5,986 nt of DNA from positions 1 to 5,986 of the forward strand of contig CALAVA010000370.1 of assembly GCA_937892025.1 (NCBI GenBank). Direction: 5' to 3'. This document shows positions 1 through 5,620 of the stretch, piece by piece (the first letter of the stretch is position 1; every line of letters begins with the position of its first letter). The notes below the pieces were generated by a model. It saw only the letters and a program-made list of their open reading frames with translations, was not told the DNA's origin and searched no databases. A program made the position numbers and the translations under genes. This stretch comes from an uncultured Bacteroidales bacterium. GTDB taxonomy: Bacteria; Bacteroidota; Bacteroidia; Bacteroidales; WCHB1-69.

Positions 1-227
1 GACAACCTAGACACCATGGTAATAGTGAAATTATCAAAGCTCGTTGGAAAGCAATTTATGAAGCAGATAAAAACTTACCTATTCGTAAATCACACGAAAA
101 TCCATCTATTATACAATTGTATAAAGATTATTTGGGTGAACCATGTGGCGAAAAATCTCACCACTTGCTACACACGCATTATTTCAACAAACACAATGTA
201 TTTGAAGTGGATTTAAATAAAAAATAA
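1..227 (+). CDS. [FeFe] hydrogenase catalytic subunit, C-terminal fragment (5' end outside window)
   Basis: This is the end of a gene entering from the left; the first complete codon is at position 3 and the TAA stop is at 225-227. The 74 visible residues match the C-terminal small-subunit-like domain of iron-only hydrogenases: a helix 'ARWKAIYEAD', then 'LPIRKSHENPSI', 'LYKDYLGEP' and 'SHHLLHTHYF' close to the end. The family catalyses reversible H2 formation at the H-cluster. The cysteines that bind that cluster lie upstream and cannot be seen, so the subgroup is unknown. A NuoE-type subunit starts 29 nt downstream with no terminator between, so the two are probably co-transcribed, which fits a multimeric, NAD(H)-linked electron-bifurcating enzyme. 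Another reading frame over the same bases is open but has no family resemblance. The family call is confident and the subtype is inference. Confidence 0.85.
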   Translation, partial: QPRHHGNSEIIKARWKAIYEADKNLPIRKSHENPSIIQLYKDYLGEPCGEKSHHLLHTHYFNKHNVFEVDLNKK

Positions 228-256
228 TTAATCGAAAAATATAAGGAGAATATATA

Positions 257-742
257 ATGGCAAGAGTACAAATAAAACTAAAACAAGAACATATTGACAT
301 TATTAAATCAATATGTAAAAAGTTTGACAATAAACCGGGTGAACTTATAAATGTACTACATCAAGTACAAGGAGAAATTGGTTACCTTCCTGCTGAAGTG
401 CAAGAACTTATTGCTGAAGAATTAAAAATACCTGTATCAAAAGTATTTGGTGTAGTGTCATTCTACTCATTCTTCACCATGCAACCCAAAGGCAAACACC
501 CTATCTCTGTTTGTATGGGAACCGCTTGTTATGTACGAGGAGCAGAATCTATTCTTGACGAATTCCAACGTGTACTGAAAATCAGCGTCGGAGAAACAAC
601 ACCTGACGGCAAATTTTCTTTAACAAGTTTACGTTGCATCGGTGCTTGTGGGCTTGCTCCTGTTGCTATGATTGGTGATAAAGTTTATGGTAGACTTTGT
701 CCTGATGATGTCAAAAAAATCATAGCAGAATATAACGATTAA
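257..742 (+). CDS. NuoE/HydC-type 2Fe-2S subunit of NADH dehydrogenase or hydrogenase
   Basis: The product is a 161-residue thioredoxin-like ferredoxin of the complex I 24 kDa (NuoE) family. An N-terminal helical region of about 75 residues contains 'VLHQVQGEIGYLP' and 'VFGVVSFYSFF'. The 2Fe-2S ligands follow in the family pattern C-x4-C then C-x3-C at Cys86, Cys91, Cys127 and Cys131 ('VCMGTAC', 'RCIGACG'). The family passes electrons between a flavin/NADH subunit and a partner such as complex I or an [FeFe] hydrogenase. Because a hydrogenase catalytic subunit ends just upstream, this is probably the HydC-like subunit of a cytoplasmic NAD(H)-linked hydrogenase and not part of complex I. The start is set by AAGGAG at 243-248, 8 nt before the ATG. 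Length is normal and the gene is intact. No NuoF/HydB flavin subunit lies downstream, so it is either upstream or elsewhere. Confidence 0.93.
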   Translation: MARVQIKLKQEHIDIIKSICKKFDNKPGELINVLHQVQGEIGYLPAEVQELIAEELKIPVSKVFGVVSFYSFFTMQPKGKHPISVCMGTACYVRGAESILDEFQRVLKISVGETTPDGKFSLTSLRCIGACGLAPVAMIGDKVYGRLCPDDVKKIIAEYND

Positions 743-767
743 GATTTATTGGAATTTATATGTTAGC

Positions 768-798
768 AAAAGGAAGAACTTCGGTTCTTCCTTTTTTT
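768..798 (+). terminator. Rho-independent terminator of the hydrogenase operon
   Basis: A perfect 12-bp stem (768-779 with 784-795) closes on a C(TTCG)G tetraloop at 780-783, an exceptionally stable loop, and runs into seven T residues at 792-798. It lies 25 nt after the NuoE-type stop codon and separates the operon from clpB. Confidence 0.93.
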
Positions 799-802
799 GT
801 GT

Positions 803-853
803 CAAAATGTCTGCTTATCGTGTTTTTCATTACAATAAATACGCCAAAATGTC
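803..853 (+). repeat. Two direct copies of CAAAATGTC upstream of clpB
   Basis: CAAAATGTC occurs at 803-811 and again at 845-853, 42 nt apart start to start (about four helical turns). Each is part of a looser motif of two TGNC-like halves around AAA (GTCAAAATGTCT and GCCAAAATGTCA). The position between the previous terminator and clpB suggests protein-binding sites that regulate clpB. The repeat is seen directly and the function is inferred. Confidence 0.4.
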
Positions 854-865
854 ATGAAAACATAC

Positions 866-882
866 TTGGAACAACTTTTGAT
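866..882 (+). promoter_or_regulatory. Possible clpB promoter, sigma-54-like (-24/-12) or poor -7 element
   Basis: TTGGAAC at 866-872 and TTTTG at 876-880 resemble a -24/-12 promoter (consensus TGGCAC-N5-TTGC), with the correct 10 nt between GG (868-869) and the downstream G (880). The -12 dinucleotide is GA where GC is expected and the -24 box has one mismatch. The same bases, AACTTTTG at 873-880, could serve as an imperfect Bacteroidota -7 box, but no TTG lies at the right distance upstream. Transcription would begin only a few nt before the ribosome-binding site. Confidence 0.35.
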
Positions 883-910
883 AAAATGAAATCAGAAGGA
901 GATAAAAATT

Positions 911-3526
911 ATGAATATAGAAAAATTAACAGTAAAAACACAATCCATACTTGAAAAAGCACAACAAATTGCTTTAAACAATCATCATCAGTTTATTGAA
1001 AACATACATCTGTTGCAAGCCATGTTAGAAGATGATAATTCAACAATTCAGTTATTGTTGAAAAAATGTGGCGTTAATACTCATACCATAAAAGACATTG
1101 TTTCCAGACAAATACAAAGTCTGCCCACGGTTTCTGGCAATGGAAATATTTATATTTCACAAACAAGCTCCGCCACATTAGAAAAATCGTTTGAATTGCT
1201 CAATATATTTTCTGATGAATATGTTACGGTAGAAATCTTGCTATTAGCCATTCTAAAATCCAAAGATATTAGTGCTAACATATTAAAAGATGGAGGTTTG
1301 ACAGAAACTGATTTAATAAAAGCTATCAAAGAAATGCGCAAAGGTAGTAAAGCAGATTCTCCACACGTTGAGGCATCGTATAATGCTTTAAACAAATATG
1401 CTAAAAACTTGAATGACCTAGTACAAAAAGGCAAGCTTGACCCTGTGATTGGTCGTGATGAAGAGATAAGACGAGTTTTGCAAATCTTATCACGCCGAAC
1501 CAAAAACAATCCTATATTAATAGGCTCACCCGGGGTTGGCAAAACCGCTATTGCAGAAGGTTTAGCCCATAGAATAGTGTCCGGAGATGTACCTGAAAAT
1601 CTACAATCCAAACAAATATTTTCTTTGGATATGGGAGCATTGGTTGCTGGAGCCAAATATAAAGGAGAGTTTGAGGAAAGATTAAAAAGTGTCATCAAAG
1701 AAGTGATTGCTGCTGAAGGAGAAATTATTCTTTTTATTGATGAAATTCACACTTTAGTTGGTGCTGGCGGTGGAGAAGGTGCTATGGACGCTGCCAATAT
1801 ACTAAAACCTGCCCTCGCAAGAGGAGAATTGAGAGCTATTGGAGCAACTACTACAAGCGAATACCAAAAGTATTTTGAAAAAGACAAAGCACTTGAAAGA
1901 CGATTCCAAGTAGTCTATGTTGATGAACCTGATACTGAATCTTCTATATCTATTTTACGGGGACTAAAGGAAAGATATGAAAATCACCATAAAGTAAGAA
2001 TATTAGATGAAGCTATCATTGCTTCTGTTACATTATCTAAACGATATATTACAGAACGATTTCTGCCCGATAAGGCGATAGATTTAATTGATGAAGCCGC
2101 TGCTAAATTAAGAATGGAAATCAATTCTTTACCACAAGAATTAGATGAAATTGAACGGAAAATCAGACAATTAGAAATAGAACGTGAAGCCATAAAAAGA
2201 GAGGCGGACCAGTCTAAAATAGCAGATTTATCGGCTAAGATTGCTGAACTGAGCGAACAAGGCAATGCTTTGCGTTGCAAATGGAAAGAAGAAAAAGATT
2301 TGGTAAATGCTGTACAATCGGCAAAAAAAGATATAGAAACGTTTCGTTTTGAGGCAGAACAAGCCGAAAGAAATGGTGATTATGGACGTGTAGCCGAATT
2401 GAGGTATGGTAAAATAAAAGAAAAAGAAACTTTTATTGAAGAAAGCACAAAAAAACTTCGTGAAATTCAAGGAGATAAACCTATGATTAATGAGGTTGTT
2501 TCTGCTGATGACATCGCTGAAGTCGTTGCTCGGTGGACTGGCATTCCTGTCAGCAAGATGATGCAAAGTGAGAGAGAAAAACTGCTTCATTTGGAAGAAG
2601 AACTCCACAAAAGAGTTATTGGACAAGAAGAAGCCATTTCTGCAATTGCCAACGCAATACGAAGAAGTCGTGCAGGATTGCAAGACGAAAAACGCCCTAT
2701 TGGTTCCTTTATTTTTTTAGGCACAACCGGGGTCGGAAAAACTGAACTCGCTAAAGCCTTGGCTGAATATCTATTCAATACAGAAGACGCTATGGTAAGA
2801 ATTGATATGTCTGAGTATCAAGAAGCACATACGGTTTCACGATTAATTGGTGCTCCTCCGGGATACGTAGGCTATGATGAAGGTGGACAATTAACCGAAA
2901 GAGTACGCCGTAAACCTTATTCTGTCGTACTTTTTGATGAAATTGAAAAAGCACACCCTGATGTATTCAATATTCTATTGCAAGTATTGGACGATGGACG
3001 TTTGACAGACAATAAAGGACGTGTCGCTGATTTTAAAAATACAGTGATAATCATGACTTCTAATCTTGGTTCGCATATTATTCAAGAAAATTTTGATAAG
3101 CACAACAATAATGTCGATGAAGAAATTGTAGAACAAACAAGAGAACAAGTCCTTACTTTACTCAAAAAAAGTATTAGACCGGAATTTTTAAACAGAATTG
3201 ATGAAATTCTAATGTTCAAACCATTGTCTAAAAATGAAATCAAACAAATTGTAACCTTGCAATTGAACCAATTGAAAACGTTGACAGAAAAAAATGACAT
3301 CCATATCGAACTGACAGAGTATGCAATAAATGCTCTTGCAGATATGGGGTATGACCCTCAATATGGGGCAAGACCGCTAAAAAGAATTATTCAAAAACAT
3401 ATTTTGAACAATTTATCTAAAATGATGTTGGCAGACAATTTTGATAAAAACTTGCCAATTATTATTGATGTTATTGACAACCAATTTGTTATGTATAATA
3501 AAAGTATAAAACAAAAACATGAATAA
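911..3526 (+). CDS. clpB: ATP-dependent chaperone ClpB (Hsp100 disaggregase)
   Basis: The product is 871 residues, the usual length for ClpB. It is a cytoplasmic hexameric AAA+ motor that threads aggregated proteins through its pore, normally with DnaK/DnaJ/GrpE. Domains in order: N-terminal Clp domain (about 1-145); first ATPase domain with Walker A GSPGVGKT (205-212), pore loop GAKYKG (247-252, Tyr250) and Walker B ending in Asp277-Glu278; coiled-coil middle domain (about 395-530, rich in Glu/Lys/Arg), which separates ClpB from ClpA and ClpX; second ATPase domain with Walker A GTTGVGKT (604-611), pore loop GAPPGYVGYD (647-656, Tyr652) and Walker B Asp676-Glu677; and a C-terminal sensor-2 motif GARPLKR. 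The start is supported by AAGGAG at 896-901, 9 nt before the ATG, and by the family-typical N-terminus. It is flanked by terminators on both sides, so it is a single-gene unit. All ATPase motifs are intact. Confidence 0.98.
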   Translation: MNIEKLTVKTQSILEKAQQIALNNHHQFIENIHLLQAMLEDDNSTIQLLLKKCGVNTHTIKDIVSRQIQSLPTVSGNGNIYISQTSSATLEKSFELLNIFSDEYVTVEILLLAILKSKDISANILKDGGLTETDLIKAIKEMRKGSKADSPHVEASYNALNKYAKNLNDLVQKGKLDPVIGRDEEIRRVLQILSRRTKNNPILIGSPGVGKTAIAEGLAHRIVSGDVPENLQSKQIFSLDMGALVAGAKYKGEFEERLKSVIKEVIAAEGEIILFIDEIHTLVGAGGGEGAMDAANILKPALARGELRAIGATTTSEYQKYFEKDKALERRFQVVYVDEPDTESSISILRGLKERYENHHKVRILDEAIIASVTLSKRYITERFLPDKAIDLIDEAAAKLRMEINSLPQELDEIERKIRQLEIEREAIKREADQSKIADLSAKIAELSEQGNALRCKWKEEKDLVNAVQSAKKDIETFRFEAEQAERNGDYGRVAELRYGKIKEKETFIEESTKKLREIQGDKPMINEVVSADDIAEVVARWTGIPVSKMMQSEREKLLHLEEELHKRVIGQEEAISAIANAIRRSRAGLQDEKRPIGSFIFLGTTGVGKTELAKALAEYLFNTEDAMVRIDMSEYQEAHTVSRLIGAPPGYVGYDEGGQLTERVRRKPYSVVLFDEIEKAHPDVFNILLQVLDDGRLTDNKGRVADFKNTVIIMTSNLGSHIIQENFDKHNNNVDEEIVEQTREQVLTLLKKSIRPEFLNRIDEILMFKPLSKNEIKQIVTLQLNQLKTLTEKNDIHIELTEYAINALADMGYDPQYGARPLKRIIQKHILNNLSKMMLADNFDKNLPIIIDVIDNQFVMYNKSIKQKHE

Positions 3527-3541
3527 CATAAATGCTTAAAC

Positions 3542-3577
3542 AAAGAATCTTGTTCTATCACGAACAAGATTCTTTTT
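3542..3577 (+). terminator. Rho-independent terminator of clpB
   Basis: A perfect 14-bp stem (3542-3555 with 3562-3575), a 6-nt loop TATCAC and a five-T run at 3573-3577, beginning 16 nt after the clpB stop codon. Confidence 0.9.
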
Positions 3578-3663
3578 ATCATCTTAACATATTGGTGCTA
3601 CAAAAGGAAATTATACAAAAATTATTTGCCATTTAGTGAATTTTTACACATATTTATCAATTC

Positions 3664-3677
3664 GTACAAATCTGTAC
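3664..3677. repeat. Inverted repeat GTACA-N4-TGTAC upstream of the lipoprotein promoter
   Basis: A perfect 5-bp inverted repeat with a 4-nt spacer lies 22 nt before the -33 element of the lipoprotein promoter. Its symmetry and place fit a dimeric regulator site, but such short palindromes also occur by chance. The rest of the gene-free stretch 3578-3699 is AT-rich and shows nothing else I can support. Confidence 0.25.
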
Positions 3678-3699
3678 TATTAATTATAAAAAAAAATTA

Positions 3700-3730
3700 T
3701 TGGTGTCTATAAAAATAAATGCTATCTTTG
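3700..3730 (+). promoter_or_regulatory. Bacteroidota-type promoter of the cysteine-rich lipoprotein gene
   Basis: TTG at 3700-3702, a 20-nt spacer, and TATCTTTG at 3723-3730 match the Bacteroidota housekeeping promoter (TTG-N19-21-TAnnTTTG), with every fixed base of the -7 box present. Transcription should begin near 3736-3738, giving a leader of about 62 nt before the ATG at 3799. Confidence 0.8.
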
Positions 3731-3741
3731 CATTATTAAAT

Positions 3742-3785
3742 AAAGGAGAAAACTGAAAATCCTCAAAAGAGTAAGTAAAATTTAA
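3742..3785 (+). other. Leader with an unattached strong ribosome-binding site and possible 10-codon ORF
   Basis: AAAGGAG at 3742-3748 is a strong ribosome-binding site with no ATG near it; the lipoprotein ATG is 50 nt further on. The only candidate start close by is CTG at 3753, 4 nt downstream, which opens a 10-codon frame (L/M-KILKRVSKI) ending at TAA 3783-3785. Both the spacing and the start codon are poor. It could be a leader peptide, or a remnant of no consequence. Confidence 0.2.
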
Positions 3786-3798
3786 AATAAATTGAAGA

Positions 3799-4014
3799 AT
3801 GAAAAAATTATTTTGTGCAGTAGTAGCCATGGCTATGGTTGCAACATTCGCTTCTTGTAACAAAACTTGTACTTGCAAACAATACAAAGATGGTAAAGAA
3901 GTTTCGAAACAAACTTACACAATTGACAAAGATTCTGACAAGAAATGTTCAGACTATGCAACAACTGCCATTGTTGAAACGAGCAATGGAAAAACAGGTT
4001 GGGAATGTAAATAA
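3799..4014 (+). CDS. Small cysteine-rich putative lipoprotein, function unknown
   Basis: The product is 71 residues. Residues 1-19 form a signal peptide (MKK, then a hydrophobic stretch) ending in FASC, an acceptable Bacteroidota-style lipobox with Cys20 as the lipid-bearing residue; Phe at -3 is less usual than Leu. The mature part has four more cysteines (Cys24, Cys26, Cys50, Cys70), enough for two disulfides, and is otherwise polar and lysine-rich. I do not recognise a named family. The start fits the signal peptide; there is no good ribosome-binding site directly before it, which is common in this phylum. A strong promoter lies upstream and a terminator downstream. The following gene encodes a periplasm-facing thioredoxin-like membrane protein, so a redox link is possible but unproven. 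The reading frame and the export signal are fairly sure. Confidence 0.8.
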   Translation: MKKLFCAVVAMAMVATFASCNKTCTCKQYKDGKEVSKQTYTIDKDSDKKCSDYATTAIVETSNGKTGWECK

Positions 4015-4032
4015 TCATTTACAAAAACTAAT

Positions 4033-4059
4033 AAAAAGGGCAATTAATTTGCCCTTTTT
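4033..4059 (+). terminator. Rho-independent terminator after the lipoprotein gene
   Basis: An 11-bp stem (4033-4043 with 4049-4059), a 5-nt loop and a five-T run at 4055-4059, followed by more T-rich sequence. It lies only 26 nt before the ATG of the next gene, so that gene depends on read-through or on a promoter I cannot see. Confidence 0.85.
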
Positions 4060-4085
4060 GTATTTTATTTTTTTAACCTATATCT

Positions 4086-5027
4086 ATGAAAAAATTGACA
4101 ACCAACAATAAGTATCTATCACTTATTTTACGTATTATAGTTGGTGGACTTTTTATCACCTCTGCCCTATTAAAATACTTATCATTAGATGCTTTTGATT
4201 TATATATTTATGAACACCAATTATTTGGGTTCCAAATAACAGAGATATTAACAAGACTACTTATTGCCATAGAATTTTCATTGGGTGTGATGCTTATTGT
4301 TGGTTTGCAGTTGCGATTAGCCAAAATAAGTACCATATTGTGTCTATTGCTATTTACTATATACCTAATTCTTATGCCCTATATATTCTCTGTAGATATG
4401 AGCAATTGTCATTGTTTTGGAGAAAAACTACCATTTACAAGAAACCAATCTATTATAAAGAATATCATTTTATTAATACTAACAATTCCGATAAACACAA
4501 GTCTATTAGTTCCTAATATAAAACGCAAAGCCCTTATATTGTGTGTTTTAGCATTATTAGCAATGGGAATTAGTTTTTCGATTAATCCACCAAGTTTTAT
4601 ATACAACAAAATATATGGGCAATATGTTGATATTGATGAAAATTTATACCATATTGCATTAGAAAACACAGGCAAAAAAGAAGAATTTTCTAATGGAAAA
4701 CAAATTATTTGCCTCTACTCTACCGCTTGTCCATACTGCCAAAAATCTGCCCAAAAGATACATCTTGCTATTCAAAAAGAAGGTTTAGACCAAAATAATA
4801 TTAAAATTATCTTTTGGAGAACAGATAATGACAAACCCATGGAAAAATTCTTCAAGACTACTCGCACAACCCCATTGGAATATACCACATTTACGGTAGA
4901 TACTTTTTTAAATATTACTAATGGTCAAATGCCTGTTATCTTATTTACAGAAAATGGAGAAATAAAACAAAGTTATCAATACATTAGTATTGACGAACAA
5001 AAAATAAAAGAATTTTTGGTTAAATAG
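4086..5027 (+). CDS. MauE/DoxX-like membrane protein fused to a thioredoxin-like domain
   Basis: The product is 313 residues. Five hydrophobic segments are visible at about 10-31, 51-75, 80-102, 122-142 and 148-166, followed by a soluble domain. Basic residues in the N-terminus and in the loops after segments 2 and 4 (LRLAK, NIKRKA) place those in the cytoplasm, so the loop after segment 3 and the C-terminal domain face the periplasm. That loop carries NCHCFGE (Cys108, Cys110), like the CxCFG motif of MauE/DoxX-type redox-associated membrane proteins. The C-terminal domain has a thioredoxin-type CPYC site (Cys215, Cys218) and a cis-proline motif GQMP (Pro283). Likely role: passing electrons or disulfides between membrane and periplasm; the substrate is unknown. 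It follows a cysteine-rich lipoprotein gene, with a terminator between. There is no clear ribosome-binding site. Architecture is confident and function is inferred. Confidence 0.85.
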   Translation: MKKLTTNNKYLSLILRIIVGGLFITSALLKYLSLDAFDLYIYEHQLFGFQITEILTRLLIAIEFSLGVMLIVGLQLRLAKISTILCLLLFTIYLILMPYIFSVDMSNCHCFGEKLPFTRNQSIIKNIILLILTIPINTSLLVPNIKRKALILCVLALLAMGISFSINPPSFIYNKIYGQYVDIDENLYHIALENTGKKEEFSNGKQIICLYSTACPYCQKSAQKIHLAIQKEGLDQNNIKIIFWRTDNDKPMEKFFKTTRTTPLEYTTFTVDTFLNITNGQMPVILFTENGEIKQSYQYISIDEQKIKEFLVK

Positions 5028-5050
5028 CATTCCTATTCAAATGCTTTTAT
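5026..5050 (+). terminator. Weak candidate terminator after the thioredoxin-fusion gene
   Basis: A 6-bp stem AGCATT/AATGCT (5026-5031 with 5040-5045) with an 8-nt loop, followed by TTTAT. It overlaps the stop codon. The stem is short and the T run poor, so this is tentative. Confidence 0.3.
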
Positions 5051-5054
5051 AAAT

Positions 5055-5083
5055 AAAAAAAGCAACAATGTATATTGTTGCTT
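5055..5083 (-). terminator. Rho-independent terminator of tRNA-Leu
   Basis: A 10-bp stem (5060-5069 with 5074-5083) and a 4-nt loop. Read on the minus strand it runs into at least seven T residues (complement of the A run 5055-5061), one base beyond the 3' end of the tRNA. Confidence 0.85.
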
Positions 5084-5084
5084 G

Positions 5085-5166
5085 TGCGGATGAAGGGACT
5101 CGAACCCCCACGCCTTTCGACATTAGATCCTAAGTCTAACGCGGCTACCAATTACGCCACATCCGC
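5085..5166 (-). tRNA. tRNA-Leu, anticodon UAG
   Basis: The 82-nt gene folds as a class II tRNA on the minus strand. The acceptor stem GCGGATG/CATCCGC is perfect with discriminator A at 5085. The anticodon stem TTAGA/TCTAA encloses loop CTTAGGA, giving anticodon TAG (reads CUA and related Leu codons). There is a short variable arm (TGTC-GAAA-GGCG), and the T arm holds GGTTCGAGTCC. The CCA end is not encoded; the bases after the discriminator are CAAG. It has its own promoter box and terminator, so it is a single-gene unit that converges with the plus-strand gene ending at 5027. Confidence 0.97.
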
Positions 5167-5176
5167 ATAGGATTTG

Positions 5177-5184
5177 CAAAGGTA
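5177..5184 (-). promoter_or_regulatory. -7 promoter box of tRNA-Leu
   Basis: On the minus strand TACCTTTG fits the TAnnTTTG Bacteroidota -7 box exactly and ends 10 nt before the tRNA. A TTTG lies upstream (5203-5200), but only 15 nt away where 19-21 is usual, so the -33 element is unclear. Confidence 0.6.
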
Positions 5185-5277
5185 ATATTTTTTTTTATAC
5201 AAATTTTCATTTTTAGAAAAAAACTTAATCAGAATTGACTAAATATAAGATTGTATAAAGTCAAAACATCTTAAAAC

Positions 5278-5308
5278 AAAAAAAGAGTATTCTAAGAATA
5301 CTCTTTTT
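5278..5308 (-). terminator. Rho-independent terminator of the xer-tail/hpf unit
   Basis: A 13-bp stem (5280-5292 with 5296-5308) with a 3-nt loop. The minus strand runs into seven T residues (complement of 5278-5284). It lies 15 nt after the hpf stop codon. It also has T residues on the plus strand, so it could work in both directions. Confidence 0.88.
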
Positions 5309-5323
5309 CAAACTTTTAGCATT

Positions 5324-5614
5324 CTACCTTTTATCCTTTATCTTTTCTAATTGTTTTTTTAAGGCATCAACAGCCATATCGGTTGCTTCTTCAAATGTTT
5401 TGCATTGCTTAGATGCCAATAAATCGTTACCTCTAACTTTCAGACGGATTTCCGTTATTTTATTTTCAGGCTTATCGGTATTGTCTAATTTCAAGGTTAC
5501 GTCCCCCCCGATAATATCATCATGGAAATCACCAATTTTTTGCAATTTTTTCGTAATGAATTGCTCTAATGCCTGATCGGCTTTGAAATGTACTGATTTA
5601 ATATTTACTTGCAT
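5324..5614 (-). CDS. hpf: HPF/RaiA-family ribosome hibernation factor (short form)
   Basis: The product is 96 residues, matching short HPF/RaiA proteins, which bind the 30S decoding region and silence ribosomes in slow growth or stress. Visible features are the first strand 'MQVNIKSVHFKAD', a helix 'ALEQFITKKLQKI', a central strand region 'DVTLKLDN', the strand 'ITEIRLKVRGNDLLASKQ', and a final helix 'FEEATDMAVDALKKQLEKIKDKR' rich in lysine. The beta-alpha-beta-beta-beta-alpha order fits the family, and there is no C-terminal dimerisation domain as in long HPF. The start is 6 nt after the stop of the Xer-type tail, the tight order xer-hpf usual in Bacteroidota, so the two are expected to share a transcript. 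I see no ribosome-binding site and no separate promoter. A run of seven G (plus-strand C 5503-5509) encodes the Gly-Gly of 'IIGGD'. Confidence 0.92.
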   Translation of the reverse strand: MQVNIKSVHFKADQALEQFITKKLQKIGDFHDDIIGGDVTLKLDNTDKPENKITEIRLKVRGNDLLASKQCKTFEEATDMAVDALKKQLEKIKDKR

Positions 5615-5620
5615 AACTTA

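Noticed and set aside
16..216. 66-codon plus-strand ORF at the left edge
   Set aside because: It overlaps the hydrogenase C-terminus in another frame. Only the frame beginning at position 3 gives a recognisable protein, and that frame has the proper stop and spacing to the next gene.
760..954. 64-codon ORF between the NuoE-type gene and clpB
   Set aside because: It runs through the terminator hairpin and overlaps the clpB start, and its product has no family resemblance.
1334..1336. Internal ATG of clpB (residue 142) as a start for a short ClpB isoform lacking the N-domain
   Set aside because: The position resembles the E. coli internal start, but no ribosome-binding site precedes it.
1150..3300. 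Several minus-strand ORFs inside clpB
   Set aside because: They are shadows of the long conserved clpB frame, with no ribosome-binding sites and no recognisable motifs.
3839..4111. 90-codon plus-strand ORF over the lipoprotein gene
   Set aside because: It crosses the terminator and the next gene's start. The overlapping 71-residue frame has a clear lipoprotein signal and a promoter.
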